Origin: Sphingomonas adhaesiva | Lineage (GTDB): Bacteria; Pseudomonadota; Alphaproteobacteria; Sphingomonadales; Sphingomonadaceae | Reading direction: 5' to 3' | Assembly (NCBI RefSeq): GCF_036946125.1 | Contig: NZ_JAQIJT010000002.1 | Location: 1,610,001-1,674,000 of the forward strand | Length of the DNA stretch: 64,000 bases | Shown: in pieces, positions 44,908 through 54,178 of the stretch | Numbering within the stretch: position 1 is the first letter of the stretch | Layout: each line of letters begins with the position of its first letter | Program-made: the position numbers and the translations under genes | Notes under the pieces: generated by a model | The model's database searches: none | What the model was told of the DNA's origin: nothing | What the model saw: the letters and a program-made list of their open reading frames with translations, nothing else

Positions 44908-46143
44908 TCAGCCGGCGTTCGCCGCCATCCATTCCTCGACCACCGGCGCGATCCGCGTGCGCCACTTGGACCCGTTGAAGATGCCGTAATGCCCGACGCC
45001 CTCGGCCATGTAATAGCGCTTCTTGTCCTCGGGCAGGCTGGTCGACAGCGTCAGCGCCGCCTTCGTCTGACCCAGACCGGAGATGTCGTCGCGCTCGCCC
45101 TCGATCGCCAGCAAGGCGACGTCGGTGATCGCACCCAGATCGACCTTGCGCCCGCGATGCGTCATCTCGCCGCGCGGCAGCTTGTGCTCCTGAAAGACCA
45201 CGTCGATCGTCTGCAGGTAGAATTCCGCGGTCATGTCGCAGACCGAGCGATATTCGTCGTAGAAGCTCTTGGTCGCGTCCGCGCTCTCGCCATCGCCGGT
45301 GACGAGATGCTTGAACATCTCGTAATGGCTCATCATGTGATTGCCCAGGTTCATGGTCATGAACCCGGAGAGTTGCAGGAAGCCGGGATACACCTTGCGC
45401 CCCGCACCCGGATACAGCGCGGGGACGGTCGCGATCACATTCTGCTCGAACCACGCGAACGGCCGCTCGGTCGCCAGCGTGTTGACCGCGGTCGGCGCCT
45501 CGCGCGTGTCGACCGGCCCGCCCATCATCGTCAGCGTCCTGGGGCGGCACGGATGCCGGTCCGCGCTCATCACCGCGACCGCCGCCAGGCTCGGCACCGA
45601 GGGCTGGCAGACGGCGAGCATATGCGTGCCGCCCTCCCCTTCGTTCGGCCCGATCGCCTCCAGGAACGCGATCAGATAGTCGAGATAATCCTCCAGGTCG
45701 AAGCGCCCGTCGCTCAGCGGCACCAGCTTCGCATCGCGCCAGTCGGTGATATAGACGTCGGCGACCGGCAGCATCCGCTCCACCGTGCCACGAAGCAGCG
45801 TCGCGAAATGCCCCGACATCGGCGCCACGATCAGCAGCTTCGGCCCGCCCGTCACGCCCTCGCGCGCGAAGCGCTTCAGCTGGCCGAACGGCTTCTGCAC
45901 GACGATCTCCTCGGTGATCGCCACCTCGCGCCCGTCGATGATCGTGCGATCCAGCCCGAACGCCGGCTTGCCGCGCGAGGCGGACGCGTGCGCGAACACC
46001 TCCAGCGCGGACGCCATCATCGGACCGCCGCCCAGATAGCCGAACGGGTTGGACGGGTTCTTCAGCCAGTTGGCGCCGAAGGTCGCCATCGCACTGGCAG
46101 AGGCCAGCCACGACCGCTGAAACTCATAGGCATCGTACAGCAT
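44908..46143 (-). CDS. phaZ: Intracellular polyhydroxyalkanoate depolymerase
   Basis: Degrades stored PHA. 411 residues. The lipase-like box has a Cys instead of Ser: HMLAVCQPSVPSLAAVAV, as in Ralstonia PhaZa1. A PHB_depo_C region (KAALTLSTSLPEDKKRYYMA and GVGHYGIFNGSKW, with the catalytic His) follows. ATG 46143 has GGAAGG at good spacing; ATG 46149 is too close to it. No PHA synthase is in the window. The divergent gap to the ABC gene holds both promoters. Confidence 0.92.
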   Translation of the reverse strand: MLYDAYEFQRSWLASASAMATFGANWLKNPSNPFGYLGGGPMMASALEVFAHASASRGKPAFGLDRTIIDGREVAITEEIVVQKPFGQLKRFAREGVTGGPKLLIVAPMSGHFATLLRGTVERMLPVADVYITDWRDAKLVPLSDGRFDLEDYLDYLIAFLEAIGPNEGEGGTHMLAVCQPSVPSLAAVAVMSADRHPCRPRTLTMMGGPVDTREAPTAVNTLATERPFAWFEQNVIATVPALYPGAGRKVYPGFLQLSGFMTMNLGNHMMSHYEMFKHLVTGDGESADATKSFYDEYRSVCDMTAEFYLQTIDVVFQEHKLPRGEMTHRGRKVDLGAITDVALLAIEGERDDISGLGQTKAALTLSTSLPEDKKRYYMAEGVGHYGIFNGSKWRTRIAPVVEEWMAANAG

Positions 46144-46333
46144 CGCCATCCTTCCCGACCGACGGGCCGGTTGTAATCCAAAACGCTTACGCTGCAACGC
46201 AGCATCACCGCAAAGGTTACGATATATGTCTTAACGTGATCCATCCGCCACAGCGAGCGCCCCGGATCGGACGGCACCGGCCCCGTTTTCGGGCCATTGA
46301 GCCCCCCGCCCCCCGCCTGCTAGGGCGCCGCTT

Positions 46334-48109
46334 ATGGCCAGCGCTCCCGACGTCGCCCCTTCCCGCCGCATCGGCAATCTCGCGATGGTGTGGCATCATG
46401 CGCGGCGCTACCCGGCGCAGGTCGCGGCCTCCGCGCTCGCCTTGCTGGTCACGTCGACCGCGACCCTGGGCATCCCCTACAGCTTCAACCGCATCATCGA
46501 CCGCGGCTTCATCCGCGGCGGCGCGAGTCCCGAGGCGGTGGCGGCCACGTTCCATTACATGCTGATGATCGTCGTCGTGCTGGCGCTCGGCACCGCGGTG
46601 CGCTTCTACTTCGTGTCCTGGCTCGGCGAGCGCGTCGTGGCCGACATCCGCGCCAGCGTCCAGCGCCACCTGATGACGCTCGACCCCGCCTTCTACGAGG
46701 AAAACCGCCCCTCCGAGATCGCCTCGCGCCTGACCGCCGATACCGCGCAGATCGAGACGGTCGTCGGCAGCACGGTGTCGATCGCGCTGCGCAACACCGT
46801 CACCGGCGTGGGCGGGCTCATCTATCTGTTCGCGATCTCGCCCAAGCTCGCGGGATCGCTGCTGCTCGGGATCCCCCTCATCATCGCGCCGATCGCCTTG
46901 CTCGGAAAGCGCGTGCGCAGCCATTCGCGCGCCTCGCAGGACCGGATCGCGGACATCGGCTCGATCGCCACCGAGACGCTCGGCGCGATGAAGATCGTCC
47001 AGGCCTTCGGGCAGGAGCGGCGCGAGACGGCACGGTTCCGCGCGGCGGTGGAGGCCACCATGGCCGCGGCGCAGCGCCGTATCGCGCTGCGGGCGGTGAT
47101 GACCGCGATCGCCATCGGGCTGATCTTCGGGTCGATCACGATGGTCTTGTGGGAAGGGGCGATCGACGTCGCGGCCGGGCGCCTGTCCGGCGGCGCGATC
47201 GCCGCCTTCGTCATCACCGGCGGGATCGTCGCGGGGGCGTTCGGCGCCCTGACGGAGGTCTATGGCGACCTGTTGCGCGGTGCGGGCGCGGCGGGAAGGC
47301 TGTCGGAGCTGTTGGCCGAGCGGCCGTCGATCGCGGTCCCCGCCCGCCCCGTCGCGCTGCCCCAGCCGCCGCAGGGCCGCGTCGCGTTCGAAGAGGTCGA
47401 GTTCCGCTATCCGACCCGCCCCGACGTCGCCGCGCTCCGCGACTTCTCGCTATCGGTCGCGCCGGGCGAGACGCTCGCGGTGGTCGGGCCGTCGGGCGCG
47501 GGCAAGTCGACGCTGTTCCAGCTGCTCCAGCATTTCTACCGGCCCGCCGCGGGCCGCGTGACCGTCGACGGCGTCGATCTGCGCGATGCCGATCCGACGG
47601 AGGTGCGTGCGCGGATCGCGATGGTGCCGCAGGAAACCGTGATCTTCGGCACCAGCGCACGCGACAATCTGCGCTACGGCCGCTGGGACGCCGACGATGC
47701 CGCGATCTGGGCAGCGGCGGAGGCCGCCAACGCCGCCGATTTCCTGCGCGCGCTGCCGGACGGGCTCGACACGTTCCTGGGCGAGGGCGGCGCACGGCTG
47801 TCGGGGGGCCAGCGTCAGCGCGTCGCGATCGCACGCGCGCTGCTGCGCGATGCGCCCATCCTGCTGCTCGACGAGGCGACCAGCGCGCTGGATGCCGAAA
47901 GCGAGCGGCTGGTGCAGGACGCGCTCGACCGGCTGATGACCGACCGCACCACCATCGTCATCGCGCACCGGCTGGCGACGGTCCGCGCCGCCGACCGCAT
48001 CGTCGTGATGGATGCGGGTCAGGTGGTCGAGGAAGGCCGCCACGCCGATCTGATCGCGCGCGGCGGCCTCTACGCGCGGCTGGCGAGCCTCCAGTTCCAC
48101 GACGCCTGA
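46334..48109 (+). CDS. ABC exporter, fused permease and ATPase (MsbA-related)
   Basis: Half-transporter of 591 residues that should work as a homodimer. Six helices occupy about 1-310. The ATPase has GPSGAGKSTLFQLLQ (Walker A, about 384), LSGGQRQR (about 491), ILLLDEATSALD and IVIAHRLATV. Best fit is the alphaproteobacterial MsbA-related group (TIGR02204). Substrate may be lipid, glycan or drug; unknown. A short repeat hairpin terminates it. Confidence 0.9.
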   Translation: MASAPDVAPSRRIGNLAMVWHHARRYPAQVAASALALLVTSTATLGIPYSFNRIIDRGFIRGGASPEAVAATFHYMLMIVVVLALGTAVRFYFVSWLGERVVADIRASVQRHLMTLDPAFYEENRPSEIASRLTADTAQIETVVGSTVSIALRNTVTGVGGLIYLFAISPKLAGSLLLGIPLIIAPIALLGKRVRSHSRASQDRIADIGSIATETLGAMKIVQAFGQERRETARFRAAVEATMAAAQRRIALRAVMTAIAIGLIFGSITMVLWEGAIDVAAGRLSGGAIAAFVITGGIVAGAFGALTEVYGDLLRGAGAAGRLSELLAERPSIAVPARPVALPQPPQGRVAFEEVEFRYPTRPDVAALRDFSLSVAPGETLAVVGPSGAGKSTLFQLLQHFYRPAAGRVTVDGVDLRDADPTEVRARIAMVPQETVIFGTSARDNLRYGRWDADDAAIWAAAEAANAADFLRALPDGLDTFLGEGGARLSGGQRQRVAIARALLRDAPILLLDEATSALDAESERLVQDALDRLMTDRTTIVIAHRLATVRAADRIVVMDAGQVVEEGRHADLIARGGLYARLASLQFHDA

Positions 48110-48112
48110 GCC

Positions 48113-48139
48113 GTCACCCCGGGCTTGACCCGGGGTGAC
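48113..48139. repeat. Minimal GTCACCCCGGG palindrome
   Basis: GTCACCCCGGG and CCCGGGGTGAC flank a five-base CTTGA core, a single arm of the family at 32194. It stands 4 bp after the ABC gene and probably serves as terminator. Confidence 0.75.
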
Positions 48140-48202
48140 GCGCGCTTGCCCGCCCGCTCCCGATCCCCCACACTCCTCCGCAAAACCACACAGGAGAGCG
48201 CC

Positions 48203-49360
48203 ATGTCCCGCGAGTTCGACGTCATCGTCTATGGCGCATCCGGCTTCACCGGGCGGCTGGTCGCCGAATATCTCGCCCTCACCTACCCGCAGGGATTGCG
48301 GTGGGCGATGGCGGGCCGCTCGTTGACGAAGCTGCAGGAGGTGCGCGCGGAGATGGGCGTGCCCGGCGACGTCGCGCTCGTCACCGCCAATGCCGACGAT
48401 CCCGCCTCCTTGCGCGCGATGTGCGAGCGCGCGACCGTCGTCATCACCACGGTCGGCCCGTACCAGCTCTACGGCAGCGATCTGGTCGCCGCCTGCGTCG
48501 CCACCGGCACCGCCTATGTCGACCTGTGCGGCGAGCCGGCGTGGATGCGTGAGATGATCGACCGCCATCATGCGGAGGCGCAGCGCAGCGGCGCGCGGAT
48601 CGTCTTCTCCTGCGGCTTCGACTCGATCCCCTTCGACCTCGGCGTGCTCACCCTTCAGGAGGCGGCGCAGAAGCAGTTCGGCCAGCCCGCCCCGCGCGTG
48701 AAGTGTCGCGTGCGCCAGATGAAGGGCGGCTTCTCCGGTGGCACCGCCGCCAGCCTGAAGGCGACGCTCGCCGCCGCCGCGCGCAAGCCGTCGCTGGTGA
48801 TGCTGCTCACCGATCCGTTCGCGCTGGCGCCCGGTCACGCGGGGCCGCACCAGCCCGCCGGACTGATCCCGGAGTTCGATCCCACGATCAACGCCTGGGT
48901 CGCGCCCTTCATCATGGCGCCGATCAATACCAAGAACGTCCACCGCACCAACTTCCTGCTGGGGCAGCCGTGGGGCGACATGGTCTATGACGAGATGGTC
49001 GTCGCCGGACTGGGCGACATGGGCAAGGCCGCGGCGGAGGCGCTCGCGAAGATGAACCCGCTGGCCAGCGACAAGGGCCCCAGGCCCGGCGAGGGCCCCT
49101 CTAAGGAAGAGCGCGAGTCGGGCCATTTCGACATCCTGTTCGCCGGGCTGATGCCCGACGGCACCCGCATCGACGCGGTCGTCACCGGCGACAAGGACCC
49201 CGGCTATGGCTGCACGTCGAAGATGCTGGCCGAGAGCGCGCTGTGCCTGCTGCGCGACGTGGAGGGCGCCGGCGGCGTCTGGACCCCCGGCGCGCTGATG
49301 GGCGCGAAGCTGCGCGACCGGCTGGTGGCGAAGGCGGGGATGACGTTCACCGCGGGGTGA
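48203..49360 (+). CDS. Saccharopine-dehydrogenase-like NAD(P) oxidoreductase (trans-acting enoyl-reductase type)
   Basis: 385 residues. DVIVYGASGFTGRLVAEYLA is the Rossmann loop; GPYQLYGSDLVAACVATGTA, YVDLCGEP and VFSCGFDSIPFDLGV are typical of the bacterial group related to mycobacterial trans-acting enoyl reductases for polyketide lipids. Substrate unknown; a lipid or fatty-acyl compound is plausible. Start behind CAGGAGAGC. Confidence 0.8.
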   Translation: MSREFDVIVYGASGFTGRLVAEYLALTYPQGLRWAMAGRSLTKLQEVRAEMGVPGDVALVTANADDPASLRAMCERATVVITTVGPYQLYGSDLVAACVATGTAYVDLCGEPAWMREMIDRHHAEAQRSGARIVFSCGFDSIPFDLGVLTLQEAAQKQFGQPAPRVKCRVRQMKGGFSGGTAASLKATLAAAARKPSLVMLLTDPFALAPGHAGPHQPAGLIPEFDPTINAWVAPFIMAPINTKNVHRTNFLLGQPWGDMVYDEMVVAGLGDMGKAAAEALAKMNPLASDKGPRPGEGPSKEERESGHFDILFAGLMPDGTRIDAVVTGDKDPGYGCTSKMLAESALCLLRDVEGAGGVWTPGALMGAKLRDRLVAKAGMTFTAG

Positions 49361-49370
49361 TCGACCACTT

Positions 49371-49440
49371 CCGTTCGTGCTGAGCGAAGTCGAAGCACAG
49401 CCACCAGTGCGTGGCCTTCGACTTCGCTCAGGCTGAACGG
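49371..49440. repeat. Second copy of the CGTTCG...GAGCGAAGTCGAAG palindrome
   Basis: CCGTTCGTGCTGAGCGAAGT and ACTTCGCTCAGGCTGAACGG form the arms. Same family as 29503; it lies 10 bp after the reductase stop in a convergent gap. Confidence 0.85.
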
Positions 49441-49451
49441 CAGCGGCGCGA

Positions 49452-49757
49452 CTACCCCCCGATCACCATCGCGCCCGCCGCGGCGAACCCTGCGACCGCC
49501 AGCATCCCCAGCACCCGCGCCAGCGATTCCTTGCGGAAGTCGCCGACCCGCTTCTCCACCAGCCAGAATTTTCCCTCCGGCGTCTTCTCGACCACGCCGA
49601 ACGCCAGCATCCGGTCGAACACACGCCGCTCGATCCGCCCCTCGGGCCGCGCGAACGCGATCGCCGCGTCCTTTCGCGTCGCCCCGGCGGAGACGAAATG
49701 CCACTCGATCCGCTTGCGCGCGCGCGCCGCCAGCGTCGCCATCACCGTTCCCGACAT
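49452..49757 (-). CDS. Small protein with C-terminal membrane helix
   Basis: 101 residues. RKRIEWHFVSAGATRKDAAI and FDRMLAFGVVEKTPEGKFWL look like a small winged-helix-type fold, then a helix (MLAVAGFAAAGAMVIGG). No family name recognised. It begins 10 bp after the rnr stop, probably in one operon. Confidence 0.65.
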   Translation of the reverse strand: MSGTVMATLAARARKRIEWHFVSAGATRKDAAIAFARPEGRIERRVFDRMLAFGVVEKTPEGKFWLVEKRVGDFRKESLARVLGMLAVAGFAAAGAMVIGG

Positions 49758-49767
49758 GCTCCAACCC

Positions 49768-52086
49768 CTACCGCTTGCGGCCCTGATGCCTGATGTTCGC
49801 CGGACGCCCGCGCCGCTTGAGCACGCGCGGCGCCTCGCGTCGGCTGGTATCGCGCGCCGCGCCGCCGTAGCGCCCCTCGGGCAGCTCGAAGCGGAGCGCG
49901 CCCGACACCGGGTTCGCCTCCGCCAGCCGCAGTTCCACCCGCTGTCCCTGCGCATAGACCTCGCCGCTGTGCTCGCCGACCAGTCGCCGCGCGCCCTCTT
50001 CGTAGCGGAAATACTCGCCGCCCAGGTCGCGCACCGGCATCAATCCGTCGCCTCCGATCCCGTCGACCGTCGCGAAGAAGCCGAAATTGGTCACGCCGGT
50101 GATCCGCGCCCCGACGATCTCGCCGACGCGCTCCGCCAGGAACGCCGCGACATAGCGGTCGATCGTCTCGCGCTCCGCCTCCATCGCGCGGCGCTCCAGC
50201 TGGCTGATGACCTGGCCTGCGCGCTCGAAATCCTCGTTCCCCGCCAGCCCGCCCGGCCCCAGCGCATAGGCGGAGACCAGCGCGCGGTGCACCACCAGGT
50301 CGGCATAGCGGCGGATCGGCGAGGTGAAATGCGCATAGCTGCCCAGCGCCAGCCCGAAATGGCCGTGGTTGAGCGGCGCATAATAGGCCTGCGTCTGCGT
50401 GCGCAGCACCTGTTCCATGATCTCCGGGCGGTACGGCACGTCGCCGACACGCTCGAGGATGTGGTTGAAGGTCGCCGGCTTGACGACCTGCCCCAGCGCG
50501 AAGGCCACCTCGAACGTCGCCAGATAGTCCTTGAGCGCCACCAGCTTCTCGCGCGCGGGCGGCTCGTGGACGCGGTACATCACCGGCGCCTTCTTCGCCT
50601 CCAGCGCCTTCGCCGCGGCGACGTTGGCCGCGATCATATAATCCTCGATCAGCCGGTGCGCATCCAGCCGCTCGCGTGGGCTCACCGACATGATCCGCCC
50701 CTTCTCGTCCAGCACCACCCGCCGCTCGGGCAGGTCGAGGTCGAGCGGCTCGCGCCTGTCGCGCGCCGTCGCCAGCGCGCGCCAGCAGTCCCACAGCGGC
50801 ACCAGCACATCCTCCCCGAGCTTGTCTCGGGGAGGGGGACCGCCGGCGAAGCCGGCGGTGGAGGGGTCGCCCCGCACCTGCCCCTCCACCACGGCCTCCG
50901 GCCGCGGTCCCCCTCCCCGAGCAAGCTCGGGGAGGAGCGCATCGATCGCCGCCTGCGCATCCTCATAGGCGATGTTCGCCGCCAGCCGCACGACCGCGCG
51001 CGTGAAGCGCCACGACGTCAGCGCCCCCGCCTTCGTCACCTGCAGGTGGCACGCCAGCGCCGCACGATCCTCGCCCTGCTTGAGCGAGCACACGTCCGCC
51101 GACAGGATTTCCGGCAGCATCGGCACGACCCGATCGGGGAAATAGACCGAATTGCCGCGCGCGCGCGCCTCGCGGTCGAGCGCCGAGCCGGGGCGGACGT
51201 AGAAACTGACGTCCGCGATCGCGACGATCGCCTTCCACCCGCCCGCGTTCGCCGGGTCGTCATCGGGCGCGGCCCACACCGCATCGTCGTGATCGCGCGC
51301 ATCCGCAGGGTCGATCGCGACGATCGGCAGGTGCGTCAGGTCCTCGCGCCCCTCCCCCAGCGGCTGGCGCGCCACCTGCGCGGCCTCGTCCAGCGTCTCC
51401 TGCGCGAAGGTGTCGGGGATCCCCAGCTTGTGGATCGCGATCAGCGAGAAGCTGCGCGGCGCGAACGGATCGCCCAGCCGCTGCACCACGCGCGCGGTCA
51501 CGCGCGGCGGCCGTCCGGCCTTCTCGGCGAGCACCAGATCGCCCGCCTCCGCATCGCCGGCGTCCGATACGGGAAACTCACGCCGCTCCTTCTTGTCGAC
51601 CGCCTGCAGCCACAGCCGCTCCCCCTCGCGCCGCAGCACGCCGATCATCTGCTCGGATGCGGGCGCCAGCACCTTCATCGGATGCGCGGTCCAGCCGTGG
51701 CCAGTCTCCTCGGTCCGCGCCAGCACACGCTCGCCGACACCCAGCGCGCCGCGCTTCCGCTCGCGCACGCGCAGGCGCGGCGCGGGCACGTCCGCCTCCC
51801 ACCGCTCCGGCGTGGCCCAGACGTTGCCGCCCTCGTCCACGTCGACGATGCGCAGCACCGTCACCTTGGGCACACCCCCCGCCGCGTGGAAGGCGCGACC
51901 GGGCGCGCTGTCGATCAGCCCCTCGTCGCCCATGTCCTTCAGCAACGCCTTCAGCGCGATCTTCTCCTGTGCGCTCAGCCCGAAGGCGCGCGCGATCTCG
52001 CGCTTGCCCGCCGGTTTGTCGGACGAGGCGATGAAGTCCATGATCTGCTGGCGCGTGGGCAGGCCGGGCGTTGGTTTCTTGGGCAC
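49768..52086 (-). CDS. rnr: Ribonuclease R, with an extra insert in the catalytic domain
   Basis: 3'-5' exoribonuclease, 772 residues. Winged helix (about 10-65), cold-shock domain, RNB domain (about 255-600; DPADARDHDDAVW carries the catalytic Asp cluster, HFTSPIRRYADLVVHR later) and S1 domain (about 645-730), with a basic tail. Residues about 384-425 come from a palindromic repeat (see 50811-50935) lying in frame between conserved RNB blocks YEDAQAAIDALL and LVPLWDCWRALATARD. Without it the length is normal. The gene is probably functional because the frame is open on both sides. Confidence 0.95.
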   Translation of the reverse strand: MPKKPTPGLPTRQQIMDFIASSDKPAGKREIARAFGLSAQEKIALKALLKDMGDEGLIDSAPGRAFHAAGGVPKVTVLRIVDVDEGGNVWATPERWEADVPAPRLRVRERKRGALGVGERVLARTEETGHGWTAHPMKVLAPASEQMIGVLRREGERLWLQAVDKKERREFPVSDAGDAEAGDLVLAEKAGRPPRVTARVVQRLGDPFAPRSFSLIAIHKLGIPDTFAQETLDEAAQVARQPLGEGREDLTHLPIVAIDPADARDHDDAVWAAPDDDPANAGGWKAIVAIADVSFYVRPGSALDREARARGNSVYFPDRVVPMLPEILSADVCSLKQGEDRAALACHLQVTKAGALTSWRFTRAVVRLAANIAYEDAQAAIDALLPELARGGGPRPEAVVEGQVRGDPSTAGFAGGPPPRDKLGEDVLVPLWDCWRALATARDRREPLDLDLPERRVVLDEKGRIMSVSPRERLDAHRLIEDYMIAANVAAAKALEAKKAPVMYRVHEPPAREKLVALKDYLATFEVAFALGQVVKPATFNHILERVGDVPYRPEIMEQVLRTQTQAYYAPLNHGHFGLALGSYAHFTSPIRRYADLVVHRALVSAYALGPGGLAGNEDFERAGQVISQLERRAMEAERETIDRYVAAFLAERVGEIVGARITGVTNFGFFATVDGIGGDGLMPVRDLGGEYFRYEEGARRLVGEHSGEVYAQGQRVELRLAEANPVSGALRFELPEGRYGGAARDTSRREAPRVLKRRGRPANIRHQGRKR
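50811..50935. repeat. Palindromic element inside the rnr coding sequence
   Basis: CCTCCCCGAGCTTGTCTCGG and GGACCGCCGGC...GGTGGAGGGG at the left (to 50867) are mirrored at 50881-50935 by CCCCTCCACC, GGCCGCGGTCC and CCGAGCAAGCTCGGGGAGG. Each arm holds two hairpins. It is 125 nt long and read through in the rnr frame. Confidence 0.88.
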
Positions 52087-52116
52087 GGGGTGCAGATAGG
52101 ATGTCCCGCCCCTCCC

Positions 52117-52197
52117 GTCACCCCGGCCTTGACCCGGGGTCCCGCTTCTTCACCACCGCTGCGCGAAAGCGGGGCCCCGGATCAGGTCCGGGGTGAC
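52117..52197. repeat. GTCACCCCGG palindrome between the phosphoesterase and rnr
   Basis: GTCACCCCGGCCTTGACCCG and GGGTCCCGC are mirrored by GCGGGGCCCC and GGATCAGGTCCGGGGTGAC. The right arm overlaps the last codons and the stop of the metallophosphoesterase gene. Confidence 0.85.
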
Positions 52198-52973
52198 GGC
52201 ATGGCGGCCGTCGTCTCGCTGATCCGATGCTTCGGTTCGTCCGACAGCGTTCGCACCAGCGTCTCGAACGTGCGGTCGGGGTTCACCCGGATCTCGTTGA
52301 ACGCCGGCGGCGAATGGCGCGTCCGCTTCGACAGCGTCCCCGCGCCGATCAGCCGGATCTGCCAGTCGTCGCGCGCCACCGGGATGTCGAAGGGATCGTG
52401 GACATGTCCCGACAGCACCGCATGCGCCCCCGCCCGCGCCAGCGCGGCGAGGGCCGTATCGCCGTTACGCGTCCGCGCGGTGCCCTTCACCGGCCCCTCG
52501 ATCAGCGGATGGTGCCCCGCGACGAAGATCAGGTGATCCCTGGGCGCCGCGGCGATGATCGCCAGCGCGCGGCGCAGCGATCCGCTGCTCACCTTCCCCT
52601 TCGACCAGTTCCAGCGCCACTGCGCGCGCGCGGTCGTCTTCAGCGGGACGACGGTGATTCCCGCCACGTCCAGCGGCCGCTCGATCATCCGCTCTACCGC
52701 GGCATAGCGCGAATAGGGCGAGAACAGGCGCCGGATCGGGTCCCAGTAATAGGGAATGTCGTGGTTCCCGACTTCCAGCGTCACCGGCACGCCGAGCGCC
52801 GAAAGCCACGCGCCGCCGTCCTCGAACTCCGATTTGGTGGCCCGCATCGTCAGGTCGCCGGTCATGATGACCGCATCGGGCTTTTCCGCCGCCACCCGCT
52901 CGCTGAACCATGCGATCGCGGCCGGATCTTCCGCCCCGAAATGGACGTCGCTTACGTGGAACAGCTTGGTCAT
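52182..52973 (-). CDS. Calcineurin-like metallophosphoesterase
   Basis: 263 residues with all family motifs: FHVSDVHFG, VIMTGDLTMRAT, LEVGNHDIPYYW, FVAGHHPLIEG and VLSGHVHDPF for the two metals. Substrate unknown; similar small cytosolic proteins hydrolyse cyclic nucleotides or phosphodiesters. The C-terminal SPRT and the TGA stop are supplied by the repeat at 52117, so the ending is probably altered. Divergent from the hydrolase at 53080. Confidence 0.9.
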   Translation of the reverse strand: MTKLFHVSDVHFGAEDPAAIAWFSERVAAEKPDAVIMTGDLTMRATKSEFEDGGAWLSALGVPVTLEVGNHDIPYYWDPIRRLFSPYSRYAAVERMIERPLDVAGITVVPLKTTARAQWRWNWSKGKVSSGSLRRALAIIAAAPRDHLIFVAGHHPLIEGPVKGTARTRNGDTALAALARAGAHAVLSGHVHDPFDIPVARDDWQIRLIGAGTLSKRTRHSPPAFNEIRVNPDRTFETLVRTLSDEPKHRISETTAAMPSPRT

Positions 52974-53079
52974 GCGCCCTCCAGAGCGCAGGATCGCGCA
53001 CGGTTCAACCGCCAACGCGCGCGCGGCCGGTCGGCTGCATCCCTTGACGCACAGGTCGAGGTTGCGCTTCTTGGCGCGC

Positions 53080-53949
53080 ATGACGCTCACCGGCCCCACT
53101 TCGCACGCCTTCATCTCGCAGCGGCTGCGGCTGCACTACGCCGACTGGGGCAATGCGGGCGCGCCGCCGCTGCTGCTGGTACACGGCGGGCGCGATCATT
53201 GCCGCAGCTGGGACTGGGTGGCGGAGCGGCTGCGCGACCGCTTCCACGTCATCGCCCCCGATCTGCGCGGTCACGGCGACAGCCAATGGTCGCCCGACGG
53301 CACCTACGACACGCACGGCTTCGTCTACGACCTCGCGCAGCTGGTACATCAGCTGGACGCCGGGCCGGTCACGATCGTCGCCCATTCGCTCGGCGGCAAC
53401 GTGTCGCTGCGCTATACCGGCCTCTTTCCCGAAACGGTGGCGAAGCTGGTCGCGATCGAGGGGCTCGGCCCCAGCCCCAGGGTGCTGGCCGAGCGCGCGC
53501 AGACGCCGTTCGCCGACCGCTGGCGCAAGTGGATCGCGGACAAGCGCGCCGCCGCCGGCCGCCTGCCCCGGCGCTACGCCACGTTCGAGGATGCGCTGAC
53601 GCGGATGCAGGCGGAGAACGCCTATCTGACCGACGAGCAGGCACGCCACCTGACCATCCACGGCATGAACCGCAACGAGGACGGAACGTGGAGCTGGAAG
53701 TTCGACAATCACCTCAACGTCTGGCCCTTCACCGACATCCCGCAGGCGGACATCGAGCAATTGTGGCAGGCGATCACCTGCCCCACGCTGCTGCTGTACG
53801 GCGCCGACAGCTGGGCCTCCAATCCGGAGAAGGACGGCCGCATCGTCCACTTCTCCCATGCGCGCGTGGTGGAGTTCGAGAATGCGGGCCACTGGCTCCA
53901 TCACGATCAGTTCGATCGCTTCATGACCGAACTCGACGCGTTTCTCTGA
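53080..53949 (+). CDS. Alpha/beta hydrolase
   Basis: 289 residues. LLLVHGGRDHCRSWDWVAER (oxyanion), IAPDLRGHGDSQWSP, IVAHSLGGNVSLRY with the nucleophile Ser, and a C-terminal FENAGHWLHHDQ with the catalytic His. An esterase/lipase-like or dehalogenase-like protein; no substrate can be inferred. ATG 53080 gives the normal N-terminus. Confidence 0.88.
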   Translation: MTLTGPTSHAFISQRLRLHYADWGNAGAPPLLLVHGGRDHCRSWDWVAERLRDRFHVIAPDLRGHGDSQWSPDGTYDTHGFVYDLAQLVHQLDAGPVTIVAHSLGGNVSLRYTGLFPETVAKLVAIEGLGPSPRVLAERAQTPFADRWRKWIADKRAAAGRLPRRYATFEDALTRMQAENAYLTDEQARHLTIHGMNRNEDGTWSWKFDNHLNVWPFTDIPQADIEQLWQAITCPTLLLYGADSWASNPEKDGRIVHFSHARVVEFENAGHWLHHDQFDRFMTELDAFL

Positions 53950-53985
53950 ACGCCCGTCCGCGGCGGGAATGCGAAGCCGCCCCTA

Positions 53986-54157
53986 TTTCCCACGGAGGCC
54001 GGACCGTTGCGAAATGTGCACCGTGCTCCTGCGTAGGCAGGAGCCCAGGGTTGCGCGTCCCACACAGCGTTGTTTTGCCTGGCCCTGGGCTCCTGCCTGC
54101 GCAATAGCACGGCGTGGATGCGGGGCCTGTTGCAGCGGTCCGCCTTCGCCGGCGAAC
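53986..54157. repeat. Composite palindromic repeat after the hydrolase
   Basis: GGACCGTTGCGAAATGTGCA and CCGTGCTCCTGCGTAGGCAG are mirrored by GGGCTCCTGCCTGCGCAATA, GCACGGC, a TTGCAGCGGTCCG segment and CCTTCGCCGGCGAAC. Same family as 686, 20545 and 33926; one inner arm (GCAATAGCAC) is mutated. Confidence 0.75.
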
Positions 54158-54178
54158 AGCTAAAGCCTCCCGGCGCGC

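Noticed and set aside
42537..44978. An 813-codon open frame on the plus strand
   Set aside because: It is a different frame of the ligase gene and then antisense to the beta-helix gene; no coherent protein features.
49411..52536. A 1041-codon open frame on the plus strand opposite rnr
   Set aside because: It is the mirror frame of a real gene in very GC-rich DNA; the translation is low-complexity (Arg/His/Pro/Gln) with no motif, while the minus strand has complete RNase R.
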